A DNA stretch of 64,000 nt from Pseudomonadota bacterium. GTDB taxonomy: Bacteria > Pseudomonadota > Gammaproteobacteria > Steroidobacterales > Steroidobacteraceae. The notes under the pieces were generated by a model that searched no databases, was not told the origin of the DNA, and worked only from the letters and a program-made list of their open reading frames with translations. Shown here piece by piece: positions 54,479 to 64,000 of the stretch. The stretch is from the NCBI GenBank assembly GCA_016713725.1, contig JADJOO010000013.1, forward strand, positions 73,693 to 137,692, written 5' to 3'. The stretch's first letter is position 1, and each line of letters starts with the position of its first letter. Made by a program: the position numbers and the translations under genes.

Positions 54479-55810
54479 TCACTTCCACGAATGCCGGCCG
54501 ATGCCGAAATACTGCAATCCGAACGACTTCACCAGGCCCGGGTCGTAGATGTTGCGACCATCGAAGATGACCGGGTTCGACAGCTTGTCGCGGATCGTGT
54601 CGAAATCCGGGCTGCGGAATTCCTGCCACTCCGTGATGATCGCCAGTGCATCAGCGCCGTCGAGCGCCGCTTCGGCATCGGCAACGAGCTTGAGGTCGTC
54701 GCGCTGGCCATAAATGCGCTCGGCCTCGCCCATGGCGACCGGATCGTATGCACGGACGGTCGCGCCGGCGGCCCATAGCGCCTCCATCAACTCGCGAGCA
54801 GGCGCCTCGCGCATGTCGTCGGTATTCGGCTTGAACGCCAGGCCCCAGAGCGCGACGGTCTTGCCCTTGAGCTTGCCGCCGAAATAATCGTGCATCTTGC
54901 GGTAGACGACCTGCTTCTGGTTCTTGTTGACGGCTTCGACCGCGCGCAGCAGCTGTGCGTCGAAATTGTGCTCGCCGGCACTGTGGACCAGCGCCTTGAC
55001 GTCCTTGGGGAAGCACGAGCCGCCGTAGCCGGCGCCCGGGTAGATGAAGCTGTACCCGATGCGCGGATCCGAGCCGATGCCGACACGGACTTTTTCGATG
55101 TCCGCGCCCATGCGCTCGGCCAGGTTGGCGATCTCGTTCATGAAGCTGATCTTCGTGGCCAGCATCGCGTTGGCCGCATACTTCGTGAGCTCGGCCGATC
55201 GCACGTCCATCACGATCATGCGATCGCGGCTGCGCGTGAACGGGTCGTACAGCGTCTTCAGCAGTTCGGCGGTGCGCGGGTTGTCGGTGCCGACCACCAC
55301 GCGGTCGGGCTTCATGAAGTCGTTGATTGCAGCGCCTTCCTTGAGGAACTCGGGGTTCGAGACCACGTCGAACTCGAACCTTGCACCGCGCTCGCCCAAC
55401 GCCTGCTCGATGCGCTCCCTGACCTTGTCCGCCGTACCGACGGGCACCGTCGACTTGTCGACGACGATGCGGTACTCGGTCATGTGACGGCCGATCGTTT
55501 CCGCGACGGCCAGTACGTGTGAAAGGTCGGCCGAGCCGTCCTCTTCGGGCGGCGTGCCAACGGCAATGAACTGGAACAAGCCGTGTTGGATGCCCTCCTC
55601 GGCGTCGGTCGTGAACTTCAAGCGACCCTTGTCAAAGTTGCGTTTGACCATGACGTCGAGACCCGGCTCGTGGATGGGTATCTCGCCGGCCTGCAGTCGC
55701 GCCACCTTGCCGGCATCGATATCGACGCAGACAACGTGGTTGCCGGCCTCAGCAAAGCAGGCGCCCGTGACCAGGCCGACGTAACCCGAACCGAAAACTG
55801 TAACTTTCAC
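54479..55810 (-). CDS. ugd: UDP-glucose 6-dehydrogenase
   Basis: A 443-residue NAD-dependent oxidase of UDP-glucose to UDP-glucuronate. The N-terminal motif is VTVFGSGYVGLVTGACFAEA, then VDKSTVPVGTADKVRERI, NPEFLKEGAAINDFMKPDR, and the catalytic Cys in GYGGSCFPKDVKAL. ALWGLAFKPNTDDMREAPA lies near the C-terminus. The start is GTG at 55810. UDP-specific rather than GDP-mannose dehydrogenase is favoured by the GSCFPKD context. First gene of ugd-manC-manB. Confidence 0.92.
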   Translation of the reverse strand: MKVTVFGSGYVGLVTGACFAEAGNHVVCVDIDAGKVARLQAGEIPIHEPGLDVMVKRNFDKGRLKFTTDAEEGIQHGLFQFIAVGTPPEEDGSADLSHVLAVAETIGRHMTEYRIVVDKSTVPVGTADKVRERIEQALGERGARFEFDVVSNPEFLKEGAAINDFMKPDRVVVGTDNPRTAELLKTLYDPFTRSRDRMIVMDVRSAELTKYAANAMLATKISFMNEIANLAERMGADIEKVRVGIGSDPRIGYSFIYPGAGYGGSCFPKDVKALVHSAGEHNFDAQLLRAVEAVNKNQKQVVYRKMHDYFGGKLKGKTVALWGLAFKPNTDDMREAPARELMEALWAAGATVRAYDPVAMGEAERIYGQRDDLKLVADAEAALDGADALAIITEWQEFRSPDFDTIRDKLSNPVIFDGRNIYDPGLVKSFGLQYFGIGRHSWK

Positions 55811-56011
55811 GCGTAAACCCTTGAGTTTGCTATATTTTATTGCGACATGAGCCGCTTGATAACACGCAATTCTAGCAGACGGCCCTGCACTGACGTTGGC
55901 CCGACCGTGAGGGGGATCGCAATTTTGCCGAGTAGGCAAGCGTAATGGCGCTTGCGACACGCCGGACGATCACTAATCTAACCTTAGTTCACTGCACGTC
56001 CAGGTCCGGAT

Positions 56012-56260
56012 ATGGCTACCCCCACCGTCATCAACATCCACCAGGCAAAGACGCACCTGTCACGGATCGTTGAGGAGGTCGCGGCCGGGGGCAACGAGGT
56101 CATCATCGCCAAGGCGGGACGACCCGTGGCGAAGCTCGTGCCGCTGGCGCCGGTGGTGCAGAAAAAGCACCTGGGACTGCTGCGAGGCACGTTCGCCATC
56201 CCGGACGACTTCGATGCCCCCCTCCCAGAGGAGCTACTCGAAACGTTCGAGACCAGGTAA
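56012..56260 (+). CDS. Phd/YefM-type antitoxin
   Basis: An 82-residue protein with the Phd/YefM N-terminal fold (VINIHQAKTHLSRIVEEVAA, GNEVIIAKAGRPVAKLVPL) and a short acidic C-terminal toxin-binding tail (DDFDAPLPEELLETFETR). It would bind its own promoter and neutralise the PIN-domain toxin that starts directly after its stop (TAA-GTG). It is the only plus-strand pair in the minus-strand polysaccharide cluster. Confidence 0.85.
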   Translation: MATPTVINIHQAKTHLSRIVEEVAAGGNEVIIAKAGRPVAKLVPLAPVVQKKHLGLLRGTFAIPDDFDAPLPEELLETFETR

Positions 56261-56520
56261 GTGCGTGTAGTCATTGATACGCACGTGCTCCTGTGGGCAT
56301 TGCTCGATCCGCAGCGGCTTTCGCCACGCGAGCGCGAACTGATCGACGACAATGAGGTCCTGGTCAGCGCCGCGTCGATCTGGGAGATCGGCATCAAGCA
56401 TGCTATTGGCCGACTCGACTGCGATCCACGCCGGGTCCCGGAAACGGTTGAACCCGCGGGGTTCGAAAATCTTGGGATCTCTGGCCTGCACGCGGTCGTG
56501 GCGGCTTCCCTGCCCCGCCG
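56261..56520 (+). pseudogene. VapC-type PIN-domain toxin, 3' part lost in a poly-G/C tract
   Basis: It starts GTG and encodes MRVVIDTHVLLWALLDPQRL (first PIN acidic residue in DTH) and VSAASIWEIGIKHAIGRLDC (second acidic site in WEI). HAVVAASLP should continue as a PIN DPFDR motif. The sequence instead enters G/C runs (56513-56590) and no PIN continuation follows. Translation was probably intact in the real genome. Confidence 0.7.
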
Positions 56521-56590
56521 GCGGGGCGCCCGTTGGCCGGCGGGCGGGGGGCCCGGGCCGGGGGCGGGGGGGCCCCCCCCGGGGGGGGGC
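56513..56590. repeat. Poly-G/poly-C tract ending the VapC reading frame
   Basis: Long G and C runs (up to 9) occur in mirrored GGGGCCCC-like blocks. Comparable to the tracts at 17464 and 48454 and probably an artefact. Confidence 0.55.
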
Positions 56591-56649
56591 TGCACCCGGA
56601 CGATAGCTGAGGCCCATGGCGCTTGCGCCTGGGGGCAGCATCCGTTCGC

Positions 56650-58501
56650 TCAGTCCGGGCGGGCTTCCCGAGACAACGCGGCGCGCCTGGTGTCGAGCTG
56701 GGTCACCTTGGCCTGGGTTTCGCGCTGTGCTTCCCTGCGGTTCCAGACCAGGTCGTCCGACTTGGGAGCGGGCGTGTATTCGTGCACCGCTCGCATGAGA
56801 GCGCCCAGTGTCGCCGGCACATCGAGCTTGTTCATGTCCTCACGGAGTTCTTCAAGCAAGGCTTCAACCTGAGTCCATGTCAGGCAAGGCTCCAGGGCCC
56901 GCATGACCATTGGATGTTCGGTGCCAGAGACGTTCGAGCCGATCAGAAGTTCTTCGAAAAGTTTTTCGGCGGGCCGCAGCCCGGTGAACTGGATATCGAT
57001 GTCGCCATCGGGATTCTCGTCGTCCCGCACCCGCAAGCCGGACAGGCTGATCATGCGCCTGGCGAGATCTGCGATCTTCACCGGCTTGCCCATGTCCAGC
57101 ACGAACACGTCGCCGCCGTTGGCCATCGCGCCGGCCGACCATGCAGAACTTGGTGCGGCCGCCGCGGGAGCTGAGGCCTTGCAGCACCATCTCGGCCAGG
57201 CGCTTCGTTGCGCCCATCACGTTGGTCGGATTCACCGCCTTGTCCGTCGAGATCAGGACGAACTTCTCCACGTGGCAGGCCAGCGCCGCTTCCGCCGCAT
57301 GCCAGGTGCTCAGGACGTTATTGTGGATCCCGGCTATCACGTTGTGCTCGACCATCGGCACGTGCTTGTAGGCGGCCGCGTGATAGATCGTCTGTACGCC
57401 ATACGCCTGCATGATTTCGATCATGCGATTGCGGTGATGTGCGTTGCCGAGCAAAGCCGTCACTTCGAGAGTGAAGCCATCATGCTGGGCGAGCAGCTTC
57501 AACTCGCGCTCGATGCTGTAGAGCGCCAGCTCGGACATTTCGAACAGGACCAGGCGGCGTGGACTGACACGCGCGATCTGCCGGCAGAGTTCCGAGCCGA
57601 TGGAGCCGCCCGCGCCCGTGACCATGACCACCTTGTCGCGGATGCACGCATCGAACAACGTCTGGATCGGGGCGACTGGCTCGCGCCCCAGGAGATCGTT
57701 CGCCTCGACGTCGCGCACGTCCTCGAGTTGCGCGTTACCCGCGAGAATGTCGCTGATGTCCGGTACGGTCTGCACCCGCAGGCCGGGAGCCTGGATACGC
57801 TCGAGCACCGCACGCCGCACCGTGCGGCTCGCCGACGGCATGGCCAGCAGGACCCTGTCGATTTCATATTCGGCGCGCAGTTTGTCGATATCGGCAGGAC
57901 GATGCACGCGCAGCCCACCGATCACCGAGCCCCACAGGCTGCGGTCGTCGTCGATAAACGCGATCGGCCTGGCCTCGGTGCTCATCGCCATGGCCTGCGC
58001 GAGTCGCGCGCCGGCTGATCCTGCCCCGTAGATCACTACGTTGCTGGCCGCGCTGGAACTCGGTGCGAGCAGCAGGCGCACGAGGTACCGGCTGCCGCCC
58101 ACGTACAACAATGCAAGCGACCAGTAGATCACCAGCGACGACCGCGGCACCGAACCAAAGCCGTGTATGTAGGTGAGCGATGCCAGGATGACCGTCGAAA
58201 CGGTCACGCCCAGCAGCGCTGCGACCAGCGCCTTGCTGCTGATGAATCGAATGACGGCGCGATAGAGGCCAAGCTTGACGAGAATGGGGACCGTGATGAG
58301 CGGCAGTGCGACGAACAACGGTCCACCACCCAAATTCCCGTGCTCGAAACTGCCCAGGCGCAGGGTGATGGCAAGCCACAGGATCAGCGGCAGCGCGATC
58401 AGGTCCGCCGATACCATCAAGGCCTTTTTGGCGCCGCGGGGCCAGTAGATGACCGATCGCATCACATTGTGCGCCAGCTGCAAGCTTGACTCGTCTCTCA
58501 T
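56650..58501 (-). CDS. CapD/WbpM-type nucleotide-sugar 4,6-dehydratase (internal deletion)
   Basis: A large membrane SDR. Four N-terminal helices (about 20-140) precede a CoA-binding-like domain and an SDR domain with VMVTGAGGSIGSELCRQIAR and ISTDKAVNPTNVMGATKRLA (active-site S-M-K). KFCMV is then joined directly to AMANGGDVFVLDMGKPVKIA in another frame. The normal FGNVLGSSGSV...region, about 45 residues, is missing at about 57130. ATG 58501 has AGGA 6 nt upstream. WbpM-type enzymes make UDP-4-keto-6-deoxy-hexosamines for O-antigen. Confidence 0.88.
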
Positions 58502-58742
58502 CGGCATCCTGCCATTTTGCGGAACTGCAACTCCGGAAGCTTGCCGGAACGACACGGCGTCATACCATTTACCCGGGCGCCCACCTGATTGTGACGTGTA
58601 TGTTATCGCATCTGGTCCATGCAGACCACGGAGCAAACGTCACCGATGCGGGTCAGCATGACCGAAGGCTGCATTGGCCGAAGCCATGTCGGTCACCGAA
58701 GTCGCTCGTTGGCTATGGCTTTACCGCTACATAGTTGCGCCG
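58502..58742. other. Gap between fcl and capD
   Basis: 241 bp with no credible gene. A TGCATTG/AGCCAATG-rich stretch and several weak promoter-like elements for capD are present but nothing decisive. Confidence 0.3.
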
Positions 58743-59684
58743 TCAACCATGAAACAACGTCGCATTTGCCCGGAACCAGGCACAGGTTTCGGCGACGCCA
58801 CGCTCGAGCCCGATGGTCGGTTGCCAGCCGAGACCGCGAATCTTCCCGATATCGAGCAACTTGCGGGGTGTGCCGTCCGGCTTGGTGGTGTCGAAGGTAA
58901 TGCGGCCACTGAAACCGGCCGCCTTCGCGACGAGCGCGGCCAGGTCGGCGATGGCGACGTCCATGCCGCAACCGACGTTGACAGGCTCGACATCGGAGTA
59001 GTGCCGCATGAGATGCACGACTGCTGCCGCCAGGTCGTCAACGTGCAGGAACTCCCGGCGAGGTGTGCCGGTGCCCCAGACCACGACCTCCGGATCGCCC
59101 CGCTCTGTCGCCTCGTGAAAGCGACGGATCAGCGCCGGGAGGACGTGTGAATTCTGCAGGTCGAAGTTGTCACCAGGGCCATACAGGTTGGTTGGCATCA
59201 ACGAGATCGCGTCGAAGCCGTGCTGGTGACGATAAGCCTGGCACATCTTGATGCCGGCAATCTTGGCGATGGCATACCACTCATTGGTGGGCTCGAGTGG
59301 GCCGGTCAACAGTGCGTCTTCGCGCATGGGCTGCGAGGCGTGCTTCGGGTAGATGCAGCTCGAGCCCAGGAAGCACAGTTTGCGCACGCCCGCCCGCCAG
59401 GCCGAGTCGATGACGTTCGTCTGGATCTGGAGGTTGTCGCGGATGAAGTCCGCCGGGTATGTGCTGTTGGCGTGGATGCCGCCTACCCTGGCTGCCGCCA
59501 GGATGACCACCTGCGGGCGCTCCGACTCGAAGAATGCACGGACCGCCGCCTGGTCGCGCAAGTCGAGCTCAGCCGACGTGCGCAACACGAGTTGGCCCAT
59601 GCGTCGTCGCTCCAGCTCGCGCACGATCGCGGACCCGACCAGCCCGCGATGACCCGCGACATAGATCCGGTCGGACTCATTCAT
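58743..59684 (-). CDS. fcl: GDP-L-fucose synthase
   Basis: A 313-residue SDR epimerase/reductase that turns GDP-4-keto-6-deoxymannose into GDP-L-fucose. Motifs: YVAGHRGLVGSAIVRELE, LGSSCIYPKHASQPM and NEWYAIAKIAGIKMCQAYR (YxxxK). NLYGPGDNFDLQNSHVLPAL follows. The ATG at 59684 lies just before the gmd stop (59677-59679), an overlap that couples gmd and fcl. As assembled the frame is continuous with gmd only because of the gmd deletion. Confidence 0.93.
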   Translation of the reverse strand: MNESDRIYVAGHRGLVGSAIVRELERRRMGQLVLRTSAELDLRDQAAVRAFFESERPQVVILAAARVGGIHANSTYPADFIRDNLQIQTNVIDSAWRAGVRKLCFLGSSCIYPKHASQPMREDALLTGPLEPTNEWYAIAKIAGIKMCQAYRHQHGFDAISLMPTNLYGPGDNFDLQNSHVLPALIRRFHEATERGDPEVVVWGTGTPRREFLHVDDLAAAVVHLMRHYSDVEPVNVGCGMDVAIADLAALVAKAAGFSGRITFDTTKPDGTPRKLLDIGKIRGLGWQPTIGLERGVAETCAWFRANATLFHG

Positions 59685-60635
59685 GGTGCTGGTACACCTT
59701 GAAGCCCTGACTCTCCATATGGGCGTCGCGCTTCGCGATGTACAGGTCGGCTTCGACCATTTCCCGGACCAGCTCCGCGAAGCTTGTCTCGGGCATCCAG
59801 CCGAGCTTCGCCTTGGCCTTGCTGCAATCGCCGAGCAGAGTCTCGACCTCGGTGGGACGGAAATAGCGCGGGTCGATCCTGACCAGCACCTTGCCGGACC
59901 TGCGGTCGACGCCCTCTTCCGCAACGCCTTCGCCACGCCATTCGATTGCGTAGCCAAGCTGTTCCCCGACACGCTCCACAAACTCGCGCAGAGGCAGTGG
60001 TCGAGCCCCTGCTGGATGCGCGCCAGTCCGCGCGTGATCTTGCGGGTCACAAATGTCTCGCCGCGCAGCGGGGACTCGTGGTTGAACAGGATGCCGTTGC
60101 AGGCGAAGAGACCGTAGGCCTCGCGGTAATTGACCGTGATCCAGTAGCCGTAGACCTTTGCGGCGCCATACGGTGAACGCGGATAGAACGGCGTGTTCTC
60201 GGTCTGCGGAATCTCCTGGACCTTGCCGTACATCTCCGACGTCGAGGCCTGGTAGAAACGCGTCTTTTTTTCCAGTCGCAGGATGCGGATCGCCTCGAGG
60301 ATCCGCAAAGTGCCGAGTGCGTCGGAGTTTGCCGTGTACTCGGGAGTCTCGAACGAGACGGCGACGTGACTCTGGGCGGCGAGGTTGTAGATCTCGTCCG
60401 GCTGCACTTCCTGGATCACGCGAATCAGGTTCGTGGCGTCTGTAAGGTCGCCGTAGTGCAACTTGAGCCGCACGTTGTGCTCGTGGGGGTCGCGATACAG
60501 GTGGTCAATGCGATCCGTATTGAAGAGCGAAGAACGGCGCTTGATGCCGTGCACTTCATAGCCCTTCTCAAGCAGGAACTCTGCCAGGTACGCGCCGTCC
60601 TGGCCCGTGATGCCGGTGATTAATGCTTTCTTCAC
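59677..60635 (-). CDS. gmd: GDP-mannose 4,6-dehydratase (internal deletion)
   Basis: SDR with ALITGITGQDGAYLAEFLLE, GDLTDATNLIRVIQEVQPDE, TSEMYGKVQEIPQTENTPFY and YPRSPYGAAKVYGYWITVNY (YxxxK). The N-terminal frame ends at HCL and a new frame starts REFVERVGEQLGYAIEW. The segment YLGNLDAKRDWGHAKDYVE and its following helices (about 50 residues) is missing at about 60010. The C-terminus (VETLLGDCSKAKAKLGW) is intact. Start GTG 60635. With Fcl it makes GDP-L-fucose. Confidence 0.9.
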
Positions 60636-60669
60636 TCACGTTCCCCAGTCCTGTTGCCTTGAATCGCGC

Positions 60670-61709
60670 TCAGCTGCGAACCAGCGGCATCTCCTCGCGA
60701 CCTGCACCCGCCCAGACCGCGATCACCACCAAGGGCGCGTACGCCACGAACGCGATGACCCCGGAATACCCGGGTCGCTGCGTTGCCAGGAGCGACAACG
60801 GCAACAACCAGATCACGTTGATCGCCAACGCCCCAAGGGTAACAGACCCATGGCTGTCGAATCTCCGGCTGAGCCGCTGATACGCATGCGACCGATGTGC
60901 CTGGTGCCATTTCTTGCCATGAGCCACCCGTCGCAGCAGGGTCACCGTGGCATCCGTGACGAAGATCCCGAACAGGATCACGATGACCCACGGATCAAGT
61001 CCGGACTCACGATGAGCGATCAGCGCCAAACCGCCAAGCATGAATCCCAGAAAGCCGCTGCCCGCGTCACCCATGAAAATCTGCGCGGGAGGCCAGTTGT
61101 AGAAGAAGGCGGGTTGAGGCCGCCGCGATTTGCAAGGCACGTCGCGAACAGCGCATCCGACGCTCCGGCCCACTGCGTGCAGAGCCCGAGAGCCGAGACT
61201 TACGAAGCTGCCTCCATCGCAGCAATGCCGTCGATACCGTCCGCGCAAGTTGAACAGGTTTAGAAGCCACAAAGCCGCGACGAGTGTCAGCAACCACTGG
61301 GCTGCCGGCACGACCGGAACGCCTGGAAAGGTCGAGTGGTCCCAGGTCGCGAGTTGCAAACAGCAGTACCGCAACGCCCAGGACGTGCACCGCGAATCGC
61401 TTTGAGGCCACGACCCCTCTACGATCGTCCAGGTATCCCACGACCGCAATTCCCAAAGCGGACAGAATTATCAGCGCCGCAATACTACGCCAGGTCTCAT
61501 CGATGGCGCCGACGCAGACCAGGGTCGTGCAGACCACCAACACGATCGCGACACCCCCGCCCCGTGGCGTCGGAACCGCATGTGAGCTGCGCGCGTTAGG
61601 CACGTCGAGCAATTGCTTTCGCAACGCATAGTCCCGGTATCGCCGCGTGAGAAGGGCAGCGGCCGTCGCTGCAGCCAGTGCACCGACCAGGAAAAACAGC
61701 CCCCTTCAC
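60670..61709 (-). CDS. WecA/WbpL-like polyprenyl-phosphate sugar-1-phosphate transferase (frameshifted)
   Basis: Membrane GT of the MraY/WecA family that starts O-antigen or capsule units on undecaprenyl phosphate. After removal of one G from the G run near 61700 the N-terminus is a TM helix (KGLFFLVGALAAATAAALLT) followed by LRKQLLDVPNARSSHAVPTP. Downstream are VVGYLDDR, WLLTLVAALWLLNLFN, then (frame broken) GIDGIAAME and QIFMGDAGSGFLGFMLGGLA, plus a C-terminal HGKKWHQAHRSHAYQRLSRR. Several frameshifts occur between 61150 and 61310. The GTG start overlaps the epimerase stop. Confidence 0.78.
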
Positions 61710-62620
61710 CCGGACAACGCCCCGGTTGCACGGATCGTCCACTCAGGTTCACTGGCAAACTCGAACTCGGGTGACCAACCCAAAGTACTGCAAGGCCAGC
61801 GGGCCCCTCAGGACGAACGGCTCCAGCAAGCGATGCAGATCACCTTCCCGCCGGCCAATTTTTAATGCGGCAGCCAGCATCGTGAAGGCACGACGAATAC
61901 CCCGGTTCCGGCGGCCTACTGCGGCCGCGGCAATCGCTCCCGCCAATGCCGCCACACTTGTAACTTCCCGGTCCGAAACTAGCATCGGCCGCGCCTCGAC
62001 CGAGTTGCAGGTCGCGGCGCGGAGCATCACGTCGCACAGATTTCGAACGCTGATCAGGCTGCGCGGTGCGCGAAGGCCTCCGAGGGGCAGCGGAATCCCC
62101 GTTCGCACCGCCTTCAGAATGCGGTCGAAATTTCCAGGCGCACCGGGCCCGTAGACCATCGGCGGGCGCAGGACCACGACTTCAAGGAGCGCGCCGAACT
62201 CCGCTGCCAGCATCTGCTCAGCCGCCAGCTTCGAGCGGGTGTATTCATCGTGAGGAGCCGCGGCGCTCGTGTCGGTGAAGCCTTCCGTCGGCGATCGATC
62301 GCCAAGGACGCCAGCCGAGCTAACGAATACGGACCTGCTCCACTCCGGCCGTCATACATGCCTGCGCGACAGCGCGGGTGATTCCGACGTTGGCTTCATG
62401 AAACTCGCGAACCGGATCGGCAACGACGTCGCGTAGACGTACGCACGGCCCGCAAGGTGGATGACCCCGTCCGCCCCGCTCAAATGCACGACCGGGGTTC
62501 GGGGCTGCCGATCATCCCCCGCGACGGGGGTAGTTCGACACATTGCTGCCTCGCGAGCCAGCGAGACAGGTGCCCGCCGACGAACCCGGATTGTTACCGC
62601 TAACGCGCTATTCGCTTCAC
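61706..62620 (-). CDS. NAD-dependent epimerase/dehydratase (WbpV-like), multiple frameshifts
   Basis: Extended SDR. Read across frames it has KRIAVSGN, GFVGGHLSRWLAR (NAD-binding), SGADGVIHLAGRAYV, NVGITRAVAQACMTAGVEQV, SSAGVLGDRSPTEGFTD, HDEYTRSKLAAEQMLAAEFG (YxxxK) and LEVVVLRPPMVYGPGAPGNF. With one G removed near 61790 it ends WTIRATGALSG at 61706. Order with the WecA-like gene and capD resembles wbpV-wbpL-wbpM, consistent with UDP-sugar epimerisation. Confidence 0.72.
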
Positions 62621-63874
62621 GCCAGGACGTCCCGCCAGGTTCAGCAAGACAATCCGCAACAACCGCCTCATACCGCGCCAGTGCCGACTCGCGAGACAGG
62701 TCGGCGTGGTAGCCGACCGACCCGGCGTTACCCGCGAACTCCAGTCCCGCGGGATCGCGCCTAGGCCATCACGATCGCATCCCGGACCGCATCCACATCG
62801 CCGTTGCGGTGCAATACTCTACAGCTATATCTGGCCAGGAAGTGGTCCACATCGCTGCGCGACCACGATGTAGAGATAGAATTCCACGGGACATGAACCG
62901 AGCGAGTTTGCTCCGGGACGATCACGTCCTCAAAACCTGCCGTGTAACGTCACTATCGCCAGGTCCGCGAGTCCCATGCTCTCAGGCAATCGGTCGGCAG
63001 GAACGAATCCGGAGTAACGGACCACCGCGTCCAGGCCGAACTCGTGCGTCAGTCGCTGCACTTCCGCAAGTCGGCCGCCACCACCGATGATAACGAGTCG
63101 CGCTGCCGGCACCTGTTCGAGGGCGCGAGCGAATCCGAGAGAAGGATCTCAAACTCGTGACCAACACCGAGGTTGCCGGAATTACTGAGCACGAACTTGC
63201 CATCAGAGGACCTGCTTCAGGTTCGCAGAGTGCTTCCTTCCGAGACTCTCGAACGACCCCCTCGGCGCCGGTCGACCAGTTCGAAATCTCGACGATCTTG
63301 TCAGGCGCAACACCCTTGGCAATCAAACGTTCTCGCATGACTGGTCCGAGTGCGACGACCCGACGTGCACCGCGGTATGCGCGCCTGAATACAGAACCGA
63401 GTAACCGTGACACGACTCCACGCGGACGAATGGCACCGTGAACCTCGAGCACTTCCGGATAGACATCCATCGCGATGAGCAGATAGGGTCGACGCCGGAG
63501 CGTGGCCGCGGCGGCGACCAGCGGCACGGCAAGCGGCGGGTTGGTCTGTGAGACGAAAAGGCTCGGGCGACGCCTGAAGAATAACAATGGCAACAAGGCC
63601 GCGCAGAACCACGCCTGCCGCAAAATCTTTAAGCGATGGATGCTCATAGCCAGCGCCACTGGGGATACGTCCCGGATCCGCACGCCCTGGCGCTGGGTCG
63701 GCGCCCGGCGACCATCACGCGGGAACGTACTGCTCCGAACCGCAGATCAACTTCGATATGATGCCCAAGCTGGGATAGGATGAGTGCGGGGTCGCGCGGC
63801 AGTTCCGTACCGCCCCAACCGTCCGGGTAGTAGAACTGTTCGACGAACAGAGCGCTCGGCTTGCGATCAGGCAT
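62620..63874 (-). CDS. Family 4 glycosyltransferase (frameshifted)
   Basis: GT-B glycosyltransferase. The N-terminus is PSALFVEQFYYPDGWGGTEL, then PSLFVSQTNPPLAVPLVAAA, LLIAMDVYPEVLEVHG, ARRVVALGPVMRERLIAKGV and the nucleotide-binding segment PAARLVIIGGGGRLAEVQRL with YSGFVPADRLPESMGLADLA. At the C-terminus a shifted frame gives RDPAGLEFAGNAGSVGYHAD. ATG 63874. At least three frameshifts between 62760 and 63650. Sugar specificity is unknown; it probably adds the next residue of the repeat unit. Confidence 0.72.
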
Positions 63875-64000
63875 GGTCGTCGCCTTTAGCAAGAACCGCG
63901 CCGGAGCAAGCGGGAGGTCGACATTGCACGCTACGCCGTTGCCCCGCTAAATCGGCGTGCCGCAAGTTGCACGGCATCCGCAAAGCGCGCGGCATAGCGA
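63875..64000. other. Window edge without a recognisable gene
   Basis: 126 bp upstream of the glycosyltransferase start. No ORF or RNA recognised. Confidence 0.3.

Noticed and set aside
58743..60635. A single 630-residue Gmd-Fcl fusion protein
   Set aside because: The middle 100 residues are unlike either enzyme, and another frame carries the true Gmd C-terminus ending just before the fcl ATG. The apparent fusion results from the deletion in gmd.
51650..63874. Novel natural-product cluster
   Set aside because: The genes are standard nucleotide-sugar and O-antigen/capsule enzymes, with no NRPS, PKS or other specialised synthase.

Overview
The window is high-GC, densely coded DNA from a gammaproteobacterium, most likely in or near the Xanthomonadales / Steroidobacteraceae. 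This lineage is an inference. It rests on the glnD-dapC-dapD-dapE gene set, a GlrK-QseG-GlrR (QseE/G/F-like) locus, a gltX-tRNA-Ala-tRNA-Glu cluster, a PhoBR/Pst system with Pho boxes, a GTP-type PEP carboxykinase, and the dispersed repeat types. No phage, plasmid, CRISPR or intact insertion sequence was found.

Layout. 1-5 kb: 3' end of glnD, dapC, a TerB-like protein and a PAP2 phosphatase. 4.5-23 kb: a phosphate-starvation region containing phoA with three small neighbours, ppk1, pstS-pstC-pstA-pstB-phoU, a second phoU, a phosphate-type porin and phoB-phoR. Pho boxes precede pstS, the porin and phoB, and a weaker one precedes phoA. dapD, dapE and dsbB sit between them. 23-33 kb: tsaB, a DinG/YoaA helicase, a phasin, pckG, a cyclase-FHA protein, and a translationally coupled dusA / GCS2-ligase / N-formylglutamate amidohydrolase set. 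33-43 kb: a 1197-residue PAS/GAF/GGDEF/EAL protein, typA, a secreted metalloprotease-like lipoprotein, galE and srkA. 43-50 kb: glrK-qseG-glrR, then two convergent paralogous secreted Ig/FN3 proteins, each behind its own c-di-GMP-I riboswitch. 49.8-51.6 kb: three tRNAs and gltX. 51.6-64 kb: a minus-strand surface polysaccharide cluster (manB, manC, ugd, capD/wbpM, fcl, gmd, wbpL-like and wbpV-like genes, a GT4 glycosyltransferase) with a Phd/VapC-type pair inside it.

How the parts work together. Phosphate limitation sensed by PstSCAB/PhoU/PhoR would raise PhoB and switch on the Pst transporter, the porin and probably the periplasmic phosphatase, with Ppk1 storing phosphate. c-di-GMP made or degraded by the GGDEF/EAL protein could act through the two riboswitches on secreted Ig/FN3 proteins. 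ManB/ManC/Gmd/Fcl supply GDP-fucose and Ugd supplies UDP-glucuronate for the polysaccharide cluster.

Quality warning. Many conserved genes (glnD, phoB, tsaB, dinG, pckG, glrR, capD, gmd and nearly everything right of 60.6 kb) carry single-base homopolymer indels or 60-150 bp internal deletions. Several poly-G tracts sit in GC-rich hairpins. This looks like assembly or sequencing error rather than mass pseudogenisation, so broken genes are given with their inferred full extent.

Most interesting: the paired c-di-GMP riboswitch genes, a GlrR with a degenerate AAA+ domain, two convergent intergenic regions with interleaved long inverted repeats, and a small dispersed repeat family with pyrimidine-rich arms.
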